Shown here: positions 57,165 to 64,000 of the stretch, piece by piece
Layout of the letters: the number at the start of each line of letters is the position of its first letter
How positions within the stretch are numbered: position 1 is the stretch's first letter
Origin: CAIWHR01 sp963816925
GTDB lineage: Bacteria > Pseudomonadota > Gammaproteobacteria > Burkholderiales > Casimicrobiaceae
Direction of reading: 5' to 3'
Length of the DNA: 64,000 nt
Assembly (NCBI GenBank): GCA_963816925.1
Contig: CAWFMY010000028.1
Coordinates: 62,001 to 126,000, forward strand
Position numbers and translations under genes: made by a program
Notes under the pieces: generated by a model
The model's input: the letters and a program-made list of their open reading frames with translations, nothing else
Databases searched by the model: none
Told to the model about the DNA's origin: nothing

Positions 57165-57825
57165 CCGCGCGCCGCCATCCGGCGTCGGTCAGCCGTCGCT
57201 CGAGGGTGGCCGCCGCGCCTCCCGCCGGGGTGTATTCGACGACGACGGTGTCGGCATTCCTCCACGAGACACCCGCGTCGTCCCACGCTTGCGCGGGCTT
57301 CCACGCGAGCTCCTTTTGCACGCCTTCCTTCGTCACCCGCCAGATCGCGAGCTCGTTGACGCAATTCGACGCGCAGAAATCGGCGGTGACGAGGCGCGTC
57401 CGGTCGGGGGAGACTTTGGGCTCCGACGGGAGATCGACGCGCCGACCATTGATCCGCTGCAGCACGATGAACGACGAGTCGCCGCCGTCGTTTACAAACA
57501 GGACGACGGCGTTGATCTCGCTCAGGAAGTCCCATAGCGCATACGAGCGACCGCCATTGAGCGCTTCGGTGTCGGTGAATGCCACCACGCCGGTCGGGTA
57601 CAGCGAGACCTTGAGCGTTTCGCCTTCGCGCGTCGCGAGATTCGGCAGGCGCTTCAGCTGGAGCTCCTCGATCTTGCGACCGCAATGCGCGGGCCCTTCG
57701 GTCTGCGCGCACGCCGCGGCCAGCTCGTCGTGCGACAACGGCGCGGCGAGGGCGGCCAGCGAAGGAAAAAGTATCGGCACGAGCGCGATGCGCGCCCATT
57801 GTCCGGCGCCCGCGCGCAAACCCAT
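57154..57825 (-). CDS. Secreted protein of unknown function
   Basis: 223 residues with an N-terminal signal peptide (ARIALVPILFPSLAALAAP). The mature part has three or more cysteines (AAACAQTEGPAHCGRKIEEL; FCASNCVNELAIW) and beta-strand-like sequence (VSLYPTGVVAFTDTEALNGG, SSFIVLQRINGRRVDLPSEP). I do not recognise a named domain. ATG 57823-57825 starts five bases after the thiG stop, so it is probably co-transcribed with thiSG and trmB. Likely periplasmic. Confidence 0.65.
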   Translation of the reverse strand: MGLRAGAGQWARIALVPILFPSLAALAAPLSHDELAAACAQTEGPAHCGRKIEELQLKRLPNLATREGETLKVSLYPTGVVAFTDTEALNGGRSYALWDFLSEINAVVLFVNDGGDSSFIVLQRINGRRVDLPSEPKVSPDRTRLVTADFCASNCVNELAIWRVTKEGVQKELAWKPAQAWDDAGVSWRNADTVVVEYTPAGGAAATLERRLTDAGWRRADAP

Positions 57826-57830
57826 CGCCG

Positions 57831-58646
57831 TCAGCCGATGAGGCCCGTGGCGGGCGAGCTGGGCGACGCCTCGTACAGCTTGCGCGGCATGCGCCCGGCG
57901 AGGAACGCTTCGCGGCCGGCCTCGACCGCGAGCTTCATCGCGCGCGCCATGCGCGAAGGCTCGCGGGCCGCGGCGATCGCGGTGTTCATCAGCACGCCGG
58001 CGCATCCCAGCTCCATCGCGATGGCGGCGTCCGAGGCGGTGCCCACGCCGGCATCGACCAGCACCGGCACGGTCGCCTCGGCAAGGATCAGCTTCAGGTT
58101 CCAAGGGTTGAGGATTCCCATTCCGGAGCCGATGAGGGACGCGAGCGGCATGATCGCGACACAGCCGATCGCCGTGAGCTCGCGCGCGATGATGGGATCG
58201 TCGGACGTGTACACCATCACCTGGAAGCCGTCCCGAACGAGGATCTCGGCGGCGCGGAGTGTCTCGCGCACGTTCGGGAACAGCGTGTGCGGATCGCCCA
58301 GCACCTCGAGCTTGACGAGCGTGTGCCCGTCGAGCAGCTCGCGCGCGAGCTTCAGCGTGCGGATCGCGTCGTCGGCCGTGTAGCAGCCCGCGGTGTTCGG
58401 GAGGTACGTGAACTCCGACGGCGGCAGCGCATCGAGCAGCGACGGCGCGTTCGCGTCCTGGCCGATGTTCGTGCGGCGGATCGCGACCGTGACGATTTGC
58501 GCGCCCGACGCGACGATGGCCTCGCGCGTCTGCGCGAAATCGCGGTACTTGCCGGTGCCGACGAGCAGGCGGGAGCGGTACGCGCGGCCCGCGATCAGCA
58601 GCGGGTCGGCATGGGTGGCTTCAGCGGGCGTGTGCGGAGCGTTCAC
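57831..58646 (-). CDS. thiG: Thiazole synthase
   Basis: Builds the thiazole phosphate of thiamine from DXP, dehydroglycine/iminoglycine and ThiS thiocarboxylate (271 aa TIM barrel). Motifs: YRSRLLVGTGKYRDFAQTRE, LPNTAGCYTADDAIRTLKLA, LVKLEVLGDPHTLFPN (Schiff-base lysine), PVLVDAGVGTASDAAIAMEL and GVLMNTAIAAAREPSRMARA. Starts 13 bases after thiS. Intact. Confidence 0.96.
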   Translation of the reverse strand: MNAPHTPAEATHADPLLIAGRAYRSRLLVGTGKYRDFAQTREAIVASGAQIVTVAIRRTNIGQDANAPSLLDALPPSEFTYLPNTAGCYTADDAIRTLKLARELLDGHTLVKLEVLGDPHTLFPNVRETLRAAEILVRDGFQVMVYTSDDPIIARELTAIGCVAIMPLASLIGSGMGILNPWNLKLILAEATVPVLVDAGVGTASDAAIAMELGCAGVLMNTAIAAAREPSRMARAMKLAVEAGREAFLAGRMPRKLYEASPSSPATGLIG

Positions 58647-58658
58647 GAGGCAACTCCA

Positions 58659-58865
58659 TCAGCCGCCGCCCACGGCGCCGACGATCTCGATCTGGTCACC
58701 GTTGGCGAGCAGCGTTGCGGCATAGCGGCTTTTCGGCACGATCTCGCCGTTCTTCTCGACGGCGATGCGCTTGCCTTCGATCTCGAGATCGCGGACGAGG
58801 TCGGCGAGGGTGGTCGACGGCAGCGACAACGTGCGCGGTCGGCCGTTGACGGTGATGGAAAGCAT
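58659..58865 (-). CDS. thiS: Sulfur carrier protein ThiS
   Basis: A 68-residue ubiquitin-like sulfur carrier: MLSITVNGRPRTLSLPSTTL at the start, RIAVEKNGEIVPKSRYAATL in the middle and the required C-terminal Gly-Gly (IEIVGAVGGG) that is adenylated and thiocarboxylated to supply sulfur to ThiG. First gene of the thiS–thiG unit. Intact. Confidence 0.95.
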   Translation of the reverse strand: MLSITVNGRPRTLSLPSTTLADLVRDLEIEGKRIAVEKNGEIVPKSRYAATLLANGDQIEIVGAVGGG

Positions 58866-58914
58866 GGGACCGTTGCGCCGCGAAGGAAGCGACTAGTCTA
58901 GCACGCGCCCCGAC

Positions 58915-59109
58915 TCAATCCCCATACTTGCGCATCGCCCGGCGCAGGAAGCGAATCTGCGCCTCGAACCGCGTGCATCCGTCGCAGACCGCGAGGTGCA
59001 TGCGCATCCGCCAGCGCTCCCACCACGTGAGCGGCCGGTCCTCCGCCTGCGACACGAGGCGCGAAACGTCCCTGCATTTCAGGAGATGACCGAGCGCGCG
59101 GCGGATCAT
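58915..59109 (-). CDS. Zinc-finger anti-sigma factor
   Basis: 64 residues with no membrane helix: CRDVSRLVSQAEDRPL, then HLAVCDGCTRFEAQIRFLRR. The His-x3-Cys-x2-Cys zinc-binding motif (HLAVCDGC) marks a ZAS-type anti-sigma (zf-HC2). It would be a soluble, probably redox- or zinc-responsive inhibitor of the adjacent ECF sigma factor. Its ATG overlaps the sigma-factor stop (ATGA), giving tight stoichiometric coupling. Confidence 0.85.
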   Translation of the reverse strand: MIRRALGHLLKCRDVSRLVSQAEDRPLTWWERWRMRMHLAVCDGCTRFEAQIRFLRRAMRKYGD

Positions 59110-59684
59110 GTGCGGCCCCGCCCTTCGAACCAGTTCTTCTGCAGGCACTCGCGCAGGGCCATTCGCGCGCGGTAGAGAATCACCCACAGGTTGTTCGACG
59201 TGATCGCGAGCTCGGTGCAGATCTCGTTGCTCTCGAGCTCCATCACCTCGCGCATCATGAACACCCGCGCGGTGTTCGGCGGCAGCTTCTCGAGGCAGAA
59301 ATCCATCATGTCGAAGAACTGGCGCCGGCCGAGCGCCTCTTCCGGGTTGCCCCAGTCGGCGGGTTTCGTCTCCCACCCCCCGTTGTCCTTGAACAGCGCG
59401 TCGAAATCCTCGATGTCGAGCTCGGCGTCGATGTCGCCGAAGGCCGCGACCACGGCCGGCTCGCGCTGCTTGCGGCGAATCGCGTCGACGATCTTGTGCT
59501 TGAGGATGCCGGTGAGCCAGGTCTTGAGGCTCGACTTGCCGGCGAAGCCGCTGCCGGAAAGCGCGGCGAGGAGCGTGTCCTGCACGACGTCTTCGGCGGC
59601 ATCGCGGTCGCGCAACTGCAATTGCGCAACCCGAAGCAGGTAGCCGCGATGCGTCTCGATCTGGCGGGCGAAGTCTTCGGCCAT
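59106..59684 (-). CDS. ECF RNA polymerase sigma factor
   Basis: 192 residues. Region 2 includes YLLRVAQLQLRDRDAAEDVV and QDTLLAALSGSGFAGKSSLK, with KTWLTGILKHKIVDAIRRKQ; region 4 includes LPPNTARVFMMREVMELESN and ITSNNLWVILYRARMALREC. An acidic linker (DIDAELDIEDFDALFKDNGG) lies between them. It belongs to the betaproteobacterial ECF group paired with soluble zinc-finger anti-sigmas (RpoE/MseR-like). It is divergent from DUF3300–DUF2950, whose transcription it may direct. Confidence 0.9.
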   Translation of the reverse strand: MAEDFARQIETHRGYLLRVAQLQLRDRDAAEDVVQDTLLAALSGSGFAGKSSLKTWLTGILKHKIVDAIRRKQREPAVVAAFGDIDAELDIEDFDALFKDNGGWETKPADWGNPEEALGRRQFFDMMDFCLEKLPPNTARVFMMREVMELESNEICTELAITSNNLWVILYRARMALRECLQKNWFEGRGRT

Positions 59685-59840
59685 GGGAGGTTGCGAAAGC
59701 GACGAGTCCGAATGATAGGGTGTATCGCGCCGGACCGGTAGCACCGGGCGCCGTCCTCGTCGCGGGTGGCATAATGTCGCCCTGCGCGCCGTCCCGACCG
59801 GGCCTCGGCGGCGCACCAGAATATTGCAAAGCGAGAAACC

Positions 59841-61118
59841 ATGGCGCGAACGATCCGGACTTTGTTTCTCCTGTCGCTCGCCGGCGCGTTCCTCGCGCCG
59901 CTGCTCGCGGTTGCGCAATCGCCGCCGCCGGACACCTCCGCCGCGCCGCCACCGGCGCCCCTGCCGCAGGACAAGCTCGACGCGCTGTTGGCCCCCATCG
60001 CGCTCTATCCCGACCAGCTGCTGGGACAGGTGCTGATGGCGGCGACCTATCCGCTCGAGGTGGTCGAAGCCGCGCGTTTCGCCGAGCAGAACCGCGAGCT
60101 CAAGGGCGACGCGCTCGAGGACGCGCTCAAGGACAAGACGTGGGATCCGAGCGTGATTTCGCTGGCGTCGTTCCCGCAGGTGCTGGCGATGATGAACGAC
60201 AAGCTCGAATGGACCCAGCAGCTGGGCGACGCGTTCCTCGCCAACGAGGCGCAGGTCATGCAGACGGTGCAGACGCTGCGGCAAAAGGCACAGTCGGCGG
60301 GCAATCTCCAGGACTCGCCGCAACAGAACGTCGTGACCAGGGAATCCTACATCTATATCGAGCCGGCGCAGCCGCAGACCGTGTACGTCCCTGTCTACAA
60401 CCCGACGGTCATCTACGGAACGTGGTGGTGGCCCAACTATCGCCCGTGGTACTGGTACCCGCCGCCGTACTATGGTTACGGCGCGGCGGCCATCGGCGTG
60501 GGCATCGCCTTCGGTGCGGGCTATGCGCTCGGGCGGTACAACTGGGGCTGGTCCAATCCGAATTGGCGCGGTGGAAGCATCAACGTCAATGTCAACAACA
60601 ACTATTACAGCAACCGCTACCGGAACTACAACCAGAACGGCAACTGGCAGCACAACGTGGACCATCGCAAGGGCGTGGCCTATCGCGACAACGCCGTGCA
60701 GAACCGGTATCAAAACCCGGCGACGCGCGGCGGCGCACAGACGCGCGAGGCTTACCGCGGTTACGACTCGTCGCGCCCGAGCTCCTTCAACCCGCGGCCG
60801 GAGGGCGGACAATCGGGCGCGCGCCCGACGACGGACCGACCCGCGCAGGGCATGCAGCAGCCGTCGACGCGCCAGAGCTACGAGCGCCCGACTGCGTCCT
60901 CCAGCCAGGGCTTCGACGACCACAACTTCCTCCAGCGCGTACAACTCGCGCGAGTCGCGCCCGCAGGTGCAGCAACAGTCGGCGCGCGGCGCGCAAAGTC
61001 GCCAATCGATGTCGGCACAGCCCAGCCGTTCGATGTCCGGCGGCGGTGCCGCTCGCGCAGGGGTGGCGGTGGCGCGAGTCGCGGCGGTGGCGCGGCTGGC
61101 GGTGGGGGACGCCGATGA
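59841..61118 (+). CDS. DUF3300 family protein (frameshifted C-terminus)
   Basis: About 425 residues, exported (signal peptide TLFLLSLAGAFLAPLLAVAQ). DUF3300 core: DKLDALLAPIALYPDQLLGQ, VLMAATYPLEVVEAARFAEQ, WDPSVISLASFPQVLAMMND. It is followed by YIYIEPAQPQTVYVPVYNPT, a Trp/Tyr-rich stretch and a long Asn/Arg/Ser-rich low-complexity tail. In the tail the best sequence changes frame near 60910 (SAYNSRESRPQVQQQSARG lies one frame over) and returns to a Gly-rich end at 61118, so at least two indels are present. Partner of DUF2950 downstream; the pair is of unknown function, probably envelope-associated. Confidence 0.8.
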   Translation: MARTIRTLFLLSLAGAFLAPLLAVAQSPPPDTSAAPPPAPLPQDKLDALLAPIALYPDQLLGQVLMAATYPLEVVEAARFAEQNRELKGDALEDALKDKTWDPSVISLASFPQVLAMMNDKLEWTQQLGDAFLANEAQVMQTVQTLRQKAQSAGNLQDSPQQNVVTRESYIYIEPAQPQTVYVPVYNPTVIYGTWWWPNYRPWYWYPPPYYGYGAAAIGVGIAFGAGYALGRYNWGWSNPNWRGGSINVNVNNNYYSNRYRNYNQNGNWQHNVDHRKGVAYRDNAVQNRYQNPATRGGAQTREAYRGYDSSRPSSFNPRPEGGQSGARPTTDRPAQGMQQPSTRQSYERPTASSSQGFDDHNFLQRVQLARVAPAGAATVGARRAKSPIDVGTAQPFDVRRRCRSRRGGGGASRGGGAAGGGGRR

Positions 61119-61162
61119 ACGCCCTGTCGACTTGCAGCGCAACCAAACGCGAGACGATCGCC

Positions 61163-62139
61163 ATGACGAGGCACGTTCAATCGGCGGCGGTGACGATCCT
61201 TGCCGTCGTGATCGCCGCGACCGGTGTCGCATCGGCGCAGGCACCCGCCGCGCTCAGCTGCCGCGACACCCAAGGCAAATCGGCCTCAGGTCGAGCAACG
61301 GACGTTTCCGTCCGCGGACGCGGCGAGCGAGGCATTGGTCGAGGCGATGCGCTCCGACGACGCGCGCAAGGTTTTCGCCGTTCTCGGGCCGGGCAGCGGA
61401 AACCTGATCTACACCGGCGACAAGGTGGCCGACCATCGCGTGCGCGAGATATTCGTCGCCGCGTGGGAAAAGTCGCACAAGTTCGACAGCGCCAATCCGT
61501 CGAAGCTGACGCTGCTGGTCGGCGAAAACGATTATCCGTTTCCGTTCCCGCTCGTCCAGGTGGCATCCGGCTGGAAATTCGACGCCAGCGCAGGTGCCGA
61601 GGAGATCGTCAATCGCCGCATCGGCAGAAACGAGCTTGCCGCGATCCAGGTGTGCCTCGCCTACGTCGACGCGCAGCGCGAATTTGCGCTGAAGGATCGC
61701 GACGGCGACGGCCTTCTCGAGTATGCGCAAAAGCTCAAGAGTTCCCCAGGCAAGCACGACGGGCTTTACTGGCCGGCGAAGGAAGGCGAGCCGCCGAGCC
61801 CGATCGGTCCGCTGATGGTGGAGGCCGCCGGCAAAGGCTACGGCAAGAGCGCCGACGGCGAAGCGCGCGGCGTACCACGGCTACCACTACCGCATCCTCA
61901 CCGCACAGGGCCCGGACGCGCCGGGCGGCGCGTACAGCTACATGGCGAAGGGGCAGATGATCGGCGGCTTCGCGCTGGTCGCATAGCCGGCGCGCTGGGG
62001 CGCCTCCGGCGTGATGTCGTTCATCTGCAACCAGGACGGCGTCGTGTACCAGAAGAACCTGGGGCGCGACTCCGCGACGGTCGCGAAGGGCATGACGCGC
62101 TACAACCCGGATACGAGCTGGGCCAAGGTCGAGCACTGA
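61163..62139 (+). CDS. DUF2950 family protein (two insertions and one in-frame TAG)
   Basis: About 324 residues when reconstructed. Signal peptide SAAVTILAVVIAATGVASAQ; then, after an insertion near 61275, QRTFPSADAASEALVEAMRS, IYTGDKVADHRVREIFVAAW, YPFPFPLVQVASGWKFDASA and RIGRNELAAIQVCLAYVDAQ, all DUF2950. A second inserted G near 61870 hides AYHGYHYRILTAQGPDAPGG. At 61994-61996 TAG replaces an expected TAC in LVA-Y-PARWGASGVMS; the frame then continues to TGA 62137-62139 (NPDTSWAKVEH). The nonsense codon is a substitution, unlike the usual indels here. Co-directional with DUF3300. Confidence 0.75.
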
Positions 62140-62163
62140 TTGGCTCCGGACTAACCGGACGAC

Positions 62164-62192
62164 GTATGGCTCGCATTGCGGGCCATACTTTT
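62164..62192 (+). terminator. Rho-independent terminator after DUF2950 gene
   Basis: GTATGGC (62164-62170) pairs with GCCATAC (62182-62188) across an 11-base loop, followed by TTTT. It lies 25 bases after the DUF2950 stop. A second, very GC-rich palindrome (62217-62238) without T-run follows in the same gap. Confidence 0.7.
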
Positions 62193-62368
62193 CACACTCG
62201 ACCGGCGGAAAAGTTGCGGCCGCCCGGGGGCGGCCGCGGTGTCGTCACGAAACGGATGCGAGGCCGTTCCCGAGTCCTTAAGCGTCCTCGCGTTCGCCCT
62301 TGGGCGCATTGCGTCGCATTGCCGGATCGCTCCGACTTTGCTGCGGACCTTGCGGACATCGAGTTAAC

Positions 62369-63322
62369 GTGACGACGCCTTCATTTTCGCGGATACGACA
62401 TGGCGTGCGTGTCAGGTGGCGGCTGAGAGCAGCGTCGGCAATCTCCTACGCCAGCTCACGTTTGTGTTTCGCTCGGTGGCTGTTTCCGACAGCGGTAGCG
62501 CCGCTCCTGATCTCATGCTTCACGCTGACCGTAGATCCGCGTGCGCTGGTCCCGCAACCCGATGGCGGCATCAAGGCGCTGACGCTGACCTGCCCTGTCG
62601 CCGAAGCGGCATTGCGCGAAGGGCGGGTGACCCGGCCGCTCGACCCTCGATCCATCCGTCTCGTCACGTGGAATATCCACAAGCAAGGTGACGCCGGATG
62701 GCAGCAGGATCTGGAGACCCTCGCCGGCACCAACGACCTCGTGCTCCTTCAGGAAACGAGCTTGCGGCCCGAGTTGCTCGACATCCTGCGCGCCGCGGAT
62801 CTTCGCTGGGTGATGGCAAGCTCGTTCGAGTACGGCGGCGCCGATTTGGGCGTGCTCACGGCTTTCCGCGAAGCACCGCTTGTCAGCTGCACGCAGCGAA
62901 TCGTCGAACCTCTGCTGCGCTTGCCGAAATCGGCGGTCATCACCTGGTTCGCGCTGGCAGGAACTCCTCACACCTTGGCCGTCGTCAACGTGCATGCGAT
63001 CAACTTCTCGCTGTCGATCGAAGCGTATCGCGCGCAATTCGCGGCGCTCGGCGACGCGCTGGCGATGCACGACGGCCCGATCATTTTCGCCGGCGATCTC
63101 AATACCTGGTCGGTGGCGCGCAGGAGCGTGGTCGACGATGTCGCCGCGAGGCTCGGGCTGACCGAGGTGGGCTTCGTCGAGGACAAGCGAACCCTTTTCT
63201 TCGGCAATCAGCTGGATCACATCCTGGTGCGCGGTCTGCGCGCGGTCGCGGCGAGCGCGATCGAGGTGACAAGCTCCGACCACAATCCGGTGACCGTCAC
63301 TTTGCAAAGAGCGGATCCGTAG
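62369..63322 (+). CDS. Endonuclease/exonuclease/phosphatase family protein, lipoprotein-like
   Basis: About 317 residues. The N-terminus has an arginine-rich start and hydrophobic stretch FPTAVAPLLISCFTLTV with a lipobox-like LLISC, so it may be a lipoprotein. EEP motifs are IRLVTWNIHKQGDAGWQQDL, DLVLLQETSLRPELLDIL, VVNVHAINFSLSIEAY, IIFAGDLNTWSVARRSVVDD and TSSDHNPVTVTL. The start is uncertain: GTG 62369 or a GTG near 62405. The gene is intact. Substrate unknown; proteins of this type act on phosphodiesters or nucleic acids outside the cytoplasm. Confidence 0.8.
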   Translation: MTTPSFSRIRHGVRVRWRLRAASAISYASSRLCFARWLFPTAVAPLLISCFTLTVDPRALVPQPDGGIKALTLTCPVAEAALREGRVTRPLDPRSIRLVTWNIHKQGDAGWQQDLETLAGTNDLVLLQETSLRPELLDILRAADLRWVMASSFEYGGADLGVLTAFREAPLVSCTQRIVEPLLRLPKSAVITWFALAGTPHTLAVVNVHAINFSLSIEAYRAQFAALGDALAMHDGPIIFAGDLNTWSVARRSVVDDVAARLGLTEVGFVEDKRTLFFGNQLDHILVRGLRAVAASAIEVTSSDHNPVTVTLQRADP

Positions 63323-63434
63323 CGAGGGAACCGCCTCTCACACCGGGCGGGCCCCTTCCAAACTGCCTGCAAGGTGCTGCTTCTTGCGCAGGCGCGATGA
63401 GGTCGAGCGGGGCTGCCGGCGCTATCCCGGGTCT

Positions 63435-64000
63435 TCACAGCGATCCGAGGAATTGCAGGAGCTGCGCCTTGAGCGTGCCGGAGAGTGCGTTGAACCTTGC
63501 GGTAACGTTCTGCGCTTGGCCGGCGTGACGGTCGATGGCTTCCTGATAGGTGAAGGACAGGCCATCGTGCATGAGGCGATTGCGCGTCCGCAGCGCCCAC
63601 AGCGGCGCCGTCCGCATCTTGTTCGCCGTTGCCGCGTACTCCGGCGTCGGCAGGATCGGAATGCCGTCGCCGGTTCCGATGTCGTGCAGCAGGAAATCGC
63701 TGTAGGGATGGATGATCTTGTTGCCGAGCGCCGGAGGACGGTGTAGGCGCCGCCGTTGATCGTGGTGCCTGCCGGCGCGGTCGTGATCGACGAGACATGG
63801 CATACGGCACAGCCGATCTGGTGAAGACCGCTCGCCGGCGTCGACATCCGCGCGTGATGGCGCCGCGCGACGGCGCCTTCGTGGCGCGCATGAAATTGGC
63901 GAACGCGAGCACGTCCTTGCCGTCGTCTTCGGGATCCGGCACCGGGTCGTAACCCGATACCGTAGCCGACGAACCGTCCGCTCGACGTGTTCTCCTCCGG
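63435..64000 (-). CDS. Di-haem oxidoreductase (DUF1111) C-terminal part, frameshifted, partial
   Basis: The 3' portion of a gene entering from the right edge. After frame correction it reads ENTSSGRFVGYG, YDPVPDPEDDGKDVLAFANF, GLHQIGCAVCHVSSITTAP (haem motif CAVCH), NKIIHPYSDFLLHDIGTGDG, MRTAPLWALRTRNRLMHDGL and the C-terminal TLKAQLLQFLGSL. This is the pattern of the DUF1111 family related to di-haem cytochrome c peroxidases. Frame breaks occur near 63950, 63850 and 63745. The N-terminal haem and signal peptide lie beyond the window. Confidence 0.7.
   Translation of the reverse strand, partial: GGEHVERTVRRLRYRVTTRCRIPKTTARTCSRSPISCAPRRRRRAAPSRADVDAGERSSPDRLCRMPCLVDHDRAGRHHDQRRRLHRPPALGNKIIHPYSDFLLHDIGTGDGIPILPTPEYAATANKMRTAPLWALRTRNRLMHDGLSFTYQEAIDRHAGQAQNVTARFNALSGTLKAQLLQFLGSL

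Noticed and set aside
62217..62238. GC-rich palindrome as a second terminator
   Set aside because: No T-run follows; the preceding GTATGGC/GCCATAC-TTTT hairpin is the better terminator.

Overview
This is a high-GC chromosomal window from a betaproteobacterium. The gene families and gene orders point there: dapF–DUF484–xerC, the Acidithiobacillus-type GshA, the roughly 1280-residue FAD/Fe-S oxidoreductase, dacA–dat–ybeD–lipB–lipA, thiS–thiG–trmB, and an ECF sigma factor with a small zinc-finger anti-sigma. I cannot place it below class. The content is almost entirely core metabolism, with no prophage, IS element, CRISPR array or tRNA/rRNA that I can see. Many conserved genes carry single-base frameshifts. 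Wherever I could reconstruct the frame these are mostly one-base insertions, with a few lost G or C in homopolymers. I read most of them as consensus or assembly errors and annotate each such gene over its full span.

Layout, left to right. Positions 1-1825: dapF 3' end, a DUF484 protein and xerC. Positions 2123-6101: a secreted DUF1800 protein with FG-GAP-like repeats and its DUF1501 partner. Positions 6206-8071: a DinB protein and gshA, both on the minus strand. Positions 8218-11009: a minus-strand nitrogen operon (TorF-like porin, glnK, amt) behind a -24/-12 sigma-54 promoter with two NtrC-like dyads. Positions 11326-15499: ubiK, comM, and the threonine-to-glycine pair kbl–tdh. Positions 15547-23869: the large FAD/Fe-S oxidoreductase, an uncharacterised 547-residue protein, a DUF255 thioredoxin-fold protein and a small cytochrome c. 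Positions 23945-29977: a sigma-70 promoter and tandem glycine riboswitch driving gcvT–gcvH–gcvP and a DadA-like amino-acid dehydrogenase. Positions 30035-38090: a damaged TfpX-like gene, dacA–dat, a flavin reductase, a Cfa-like methyltransferase, ybeD, an Xre/MbcA–RES toxin-antitoxin pair, lipB and lipA. Positions 38095-44719: a beta-helix protein, mltA, a candidate small membrane protein, apaG, rpe, gph, trpE and a methyltransferase. Positions 44796-49008: a second beta-helix gene on the minus strand, a trp leader, trpG, an LprI-like protein, trpD and trpC. Positions 49077-54144: a UgpBAEC-like ABC importer plus an EEP phosphodiesterase. Positions 54260-58865: two methyltransferases, trmB, a secreted protein, thiG and thiS. 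Positions 58915-62139: an anti-sigma/ECF sigma pair divergent from DUF3300–DUF2950. Positions 62369-64000: a lipoprotein-like EEP phosphatase and the 3' part of a DUF1111 di-haem protein.

Several blocks show regulatory logic. Threonine degradation (kbl–tdh) makes glycine; glycine is sensed by the riboswitch and cleaved by GcvTHP, whose lipoylated GcvH depends on LipB and LipA encoded about 11 kb away. DacA releases D-alanine and the overlapping dat gene can transaminate it. trpE is separated from trpGDC by an oppositely oriented beta-helix gene, and each half has its own candidate Trp-rich leader peptide (TGG TGG CGG stop before trpG; a more tentative W-R-R-W leader before trpE). The most unusual arrangement is the NAD+-targeting RES toxin, whose stop codon overlaps the lipB start by four bases, placing a toxin-antitoxin cassette inside the lipoate operon.
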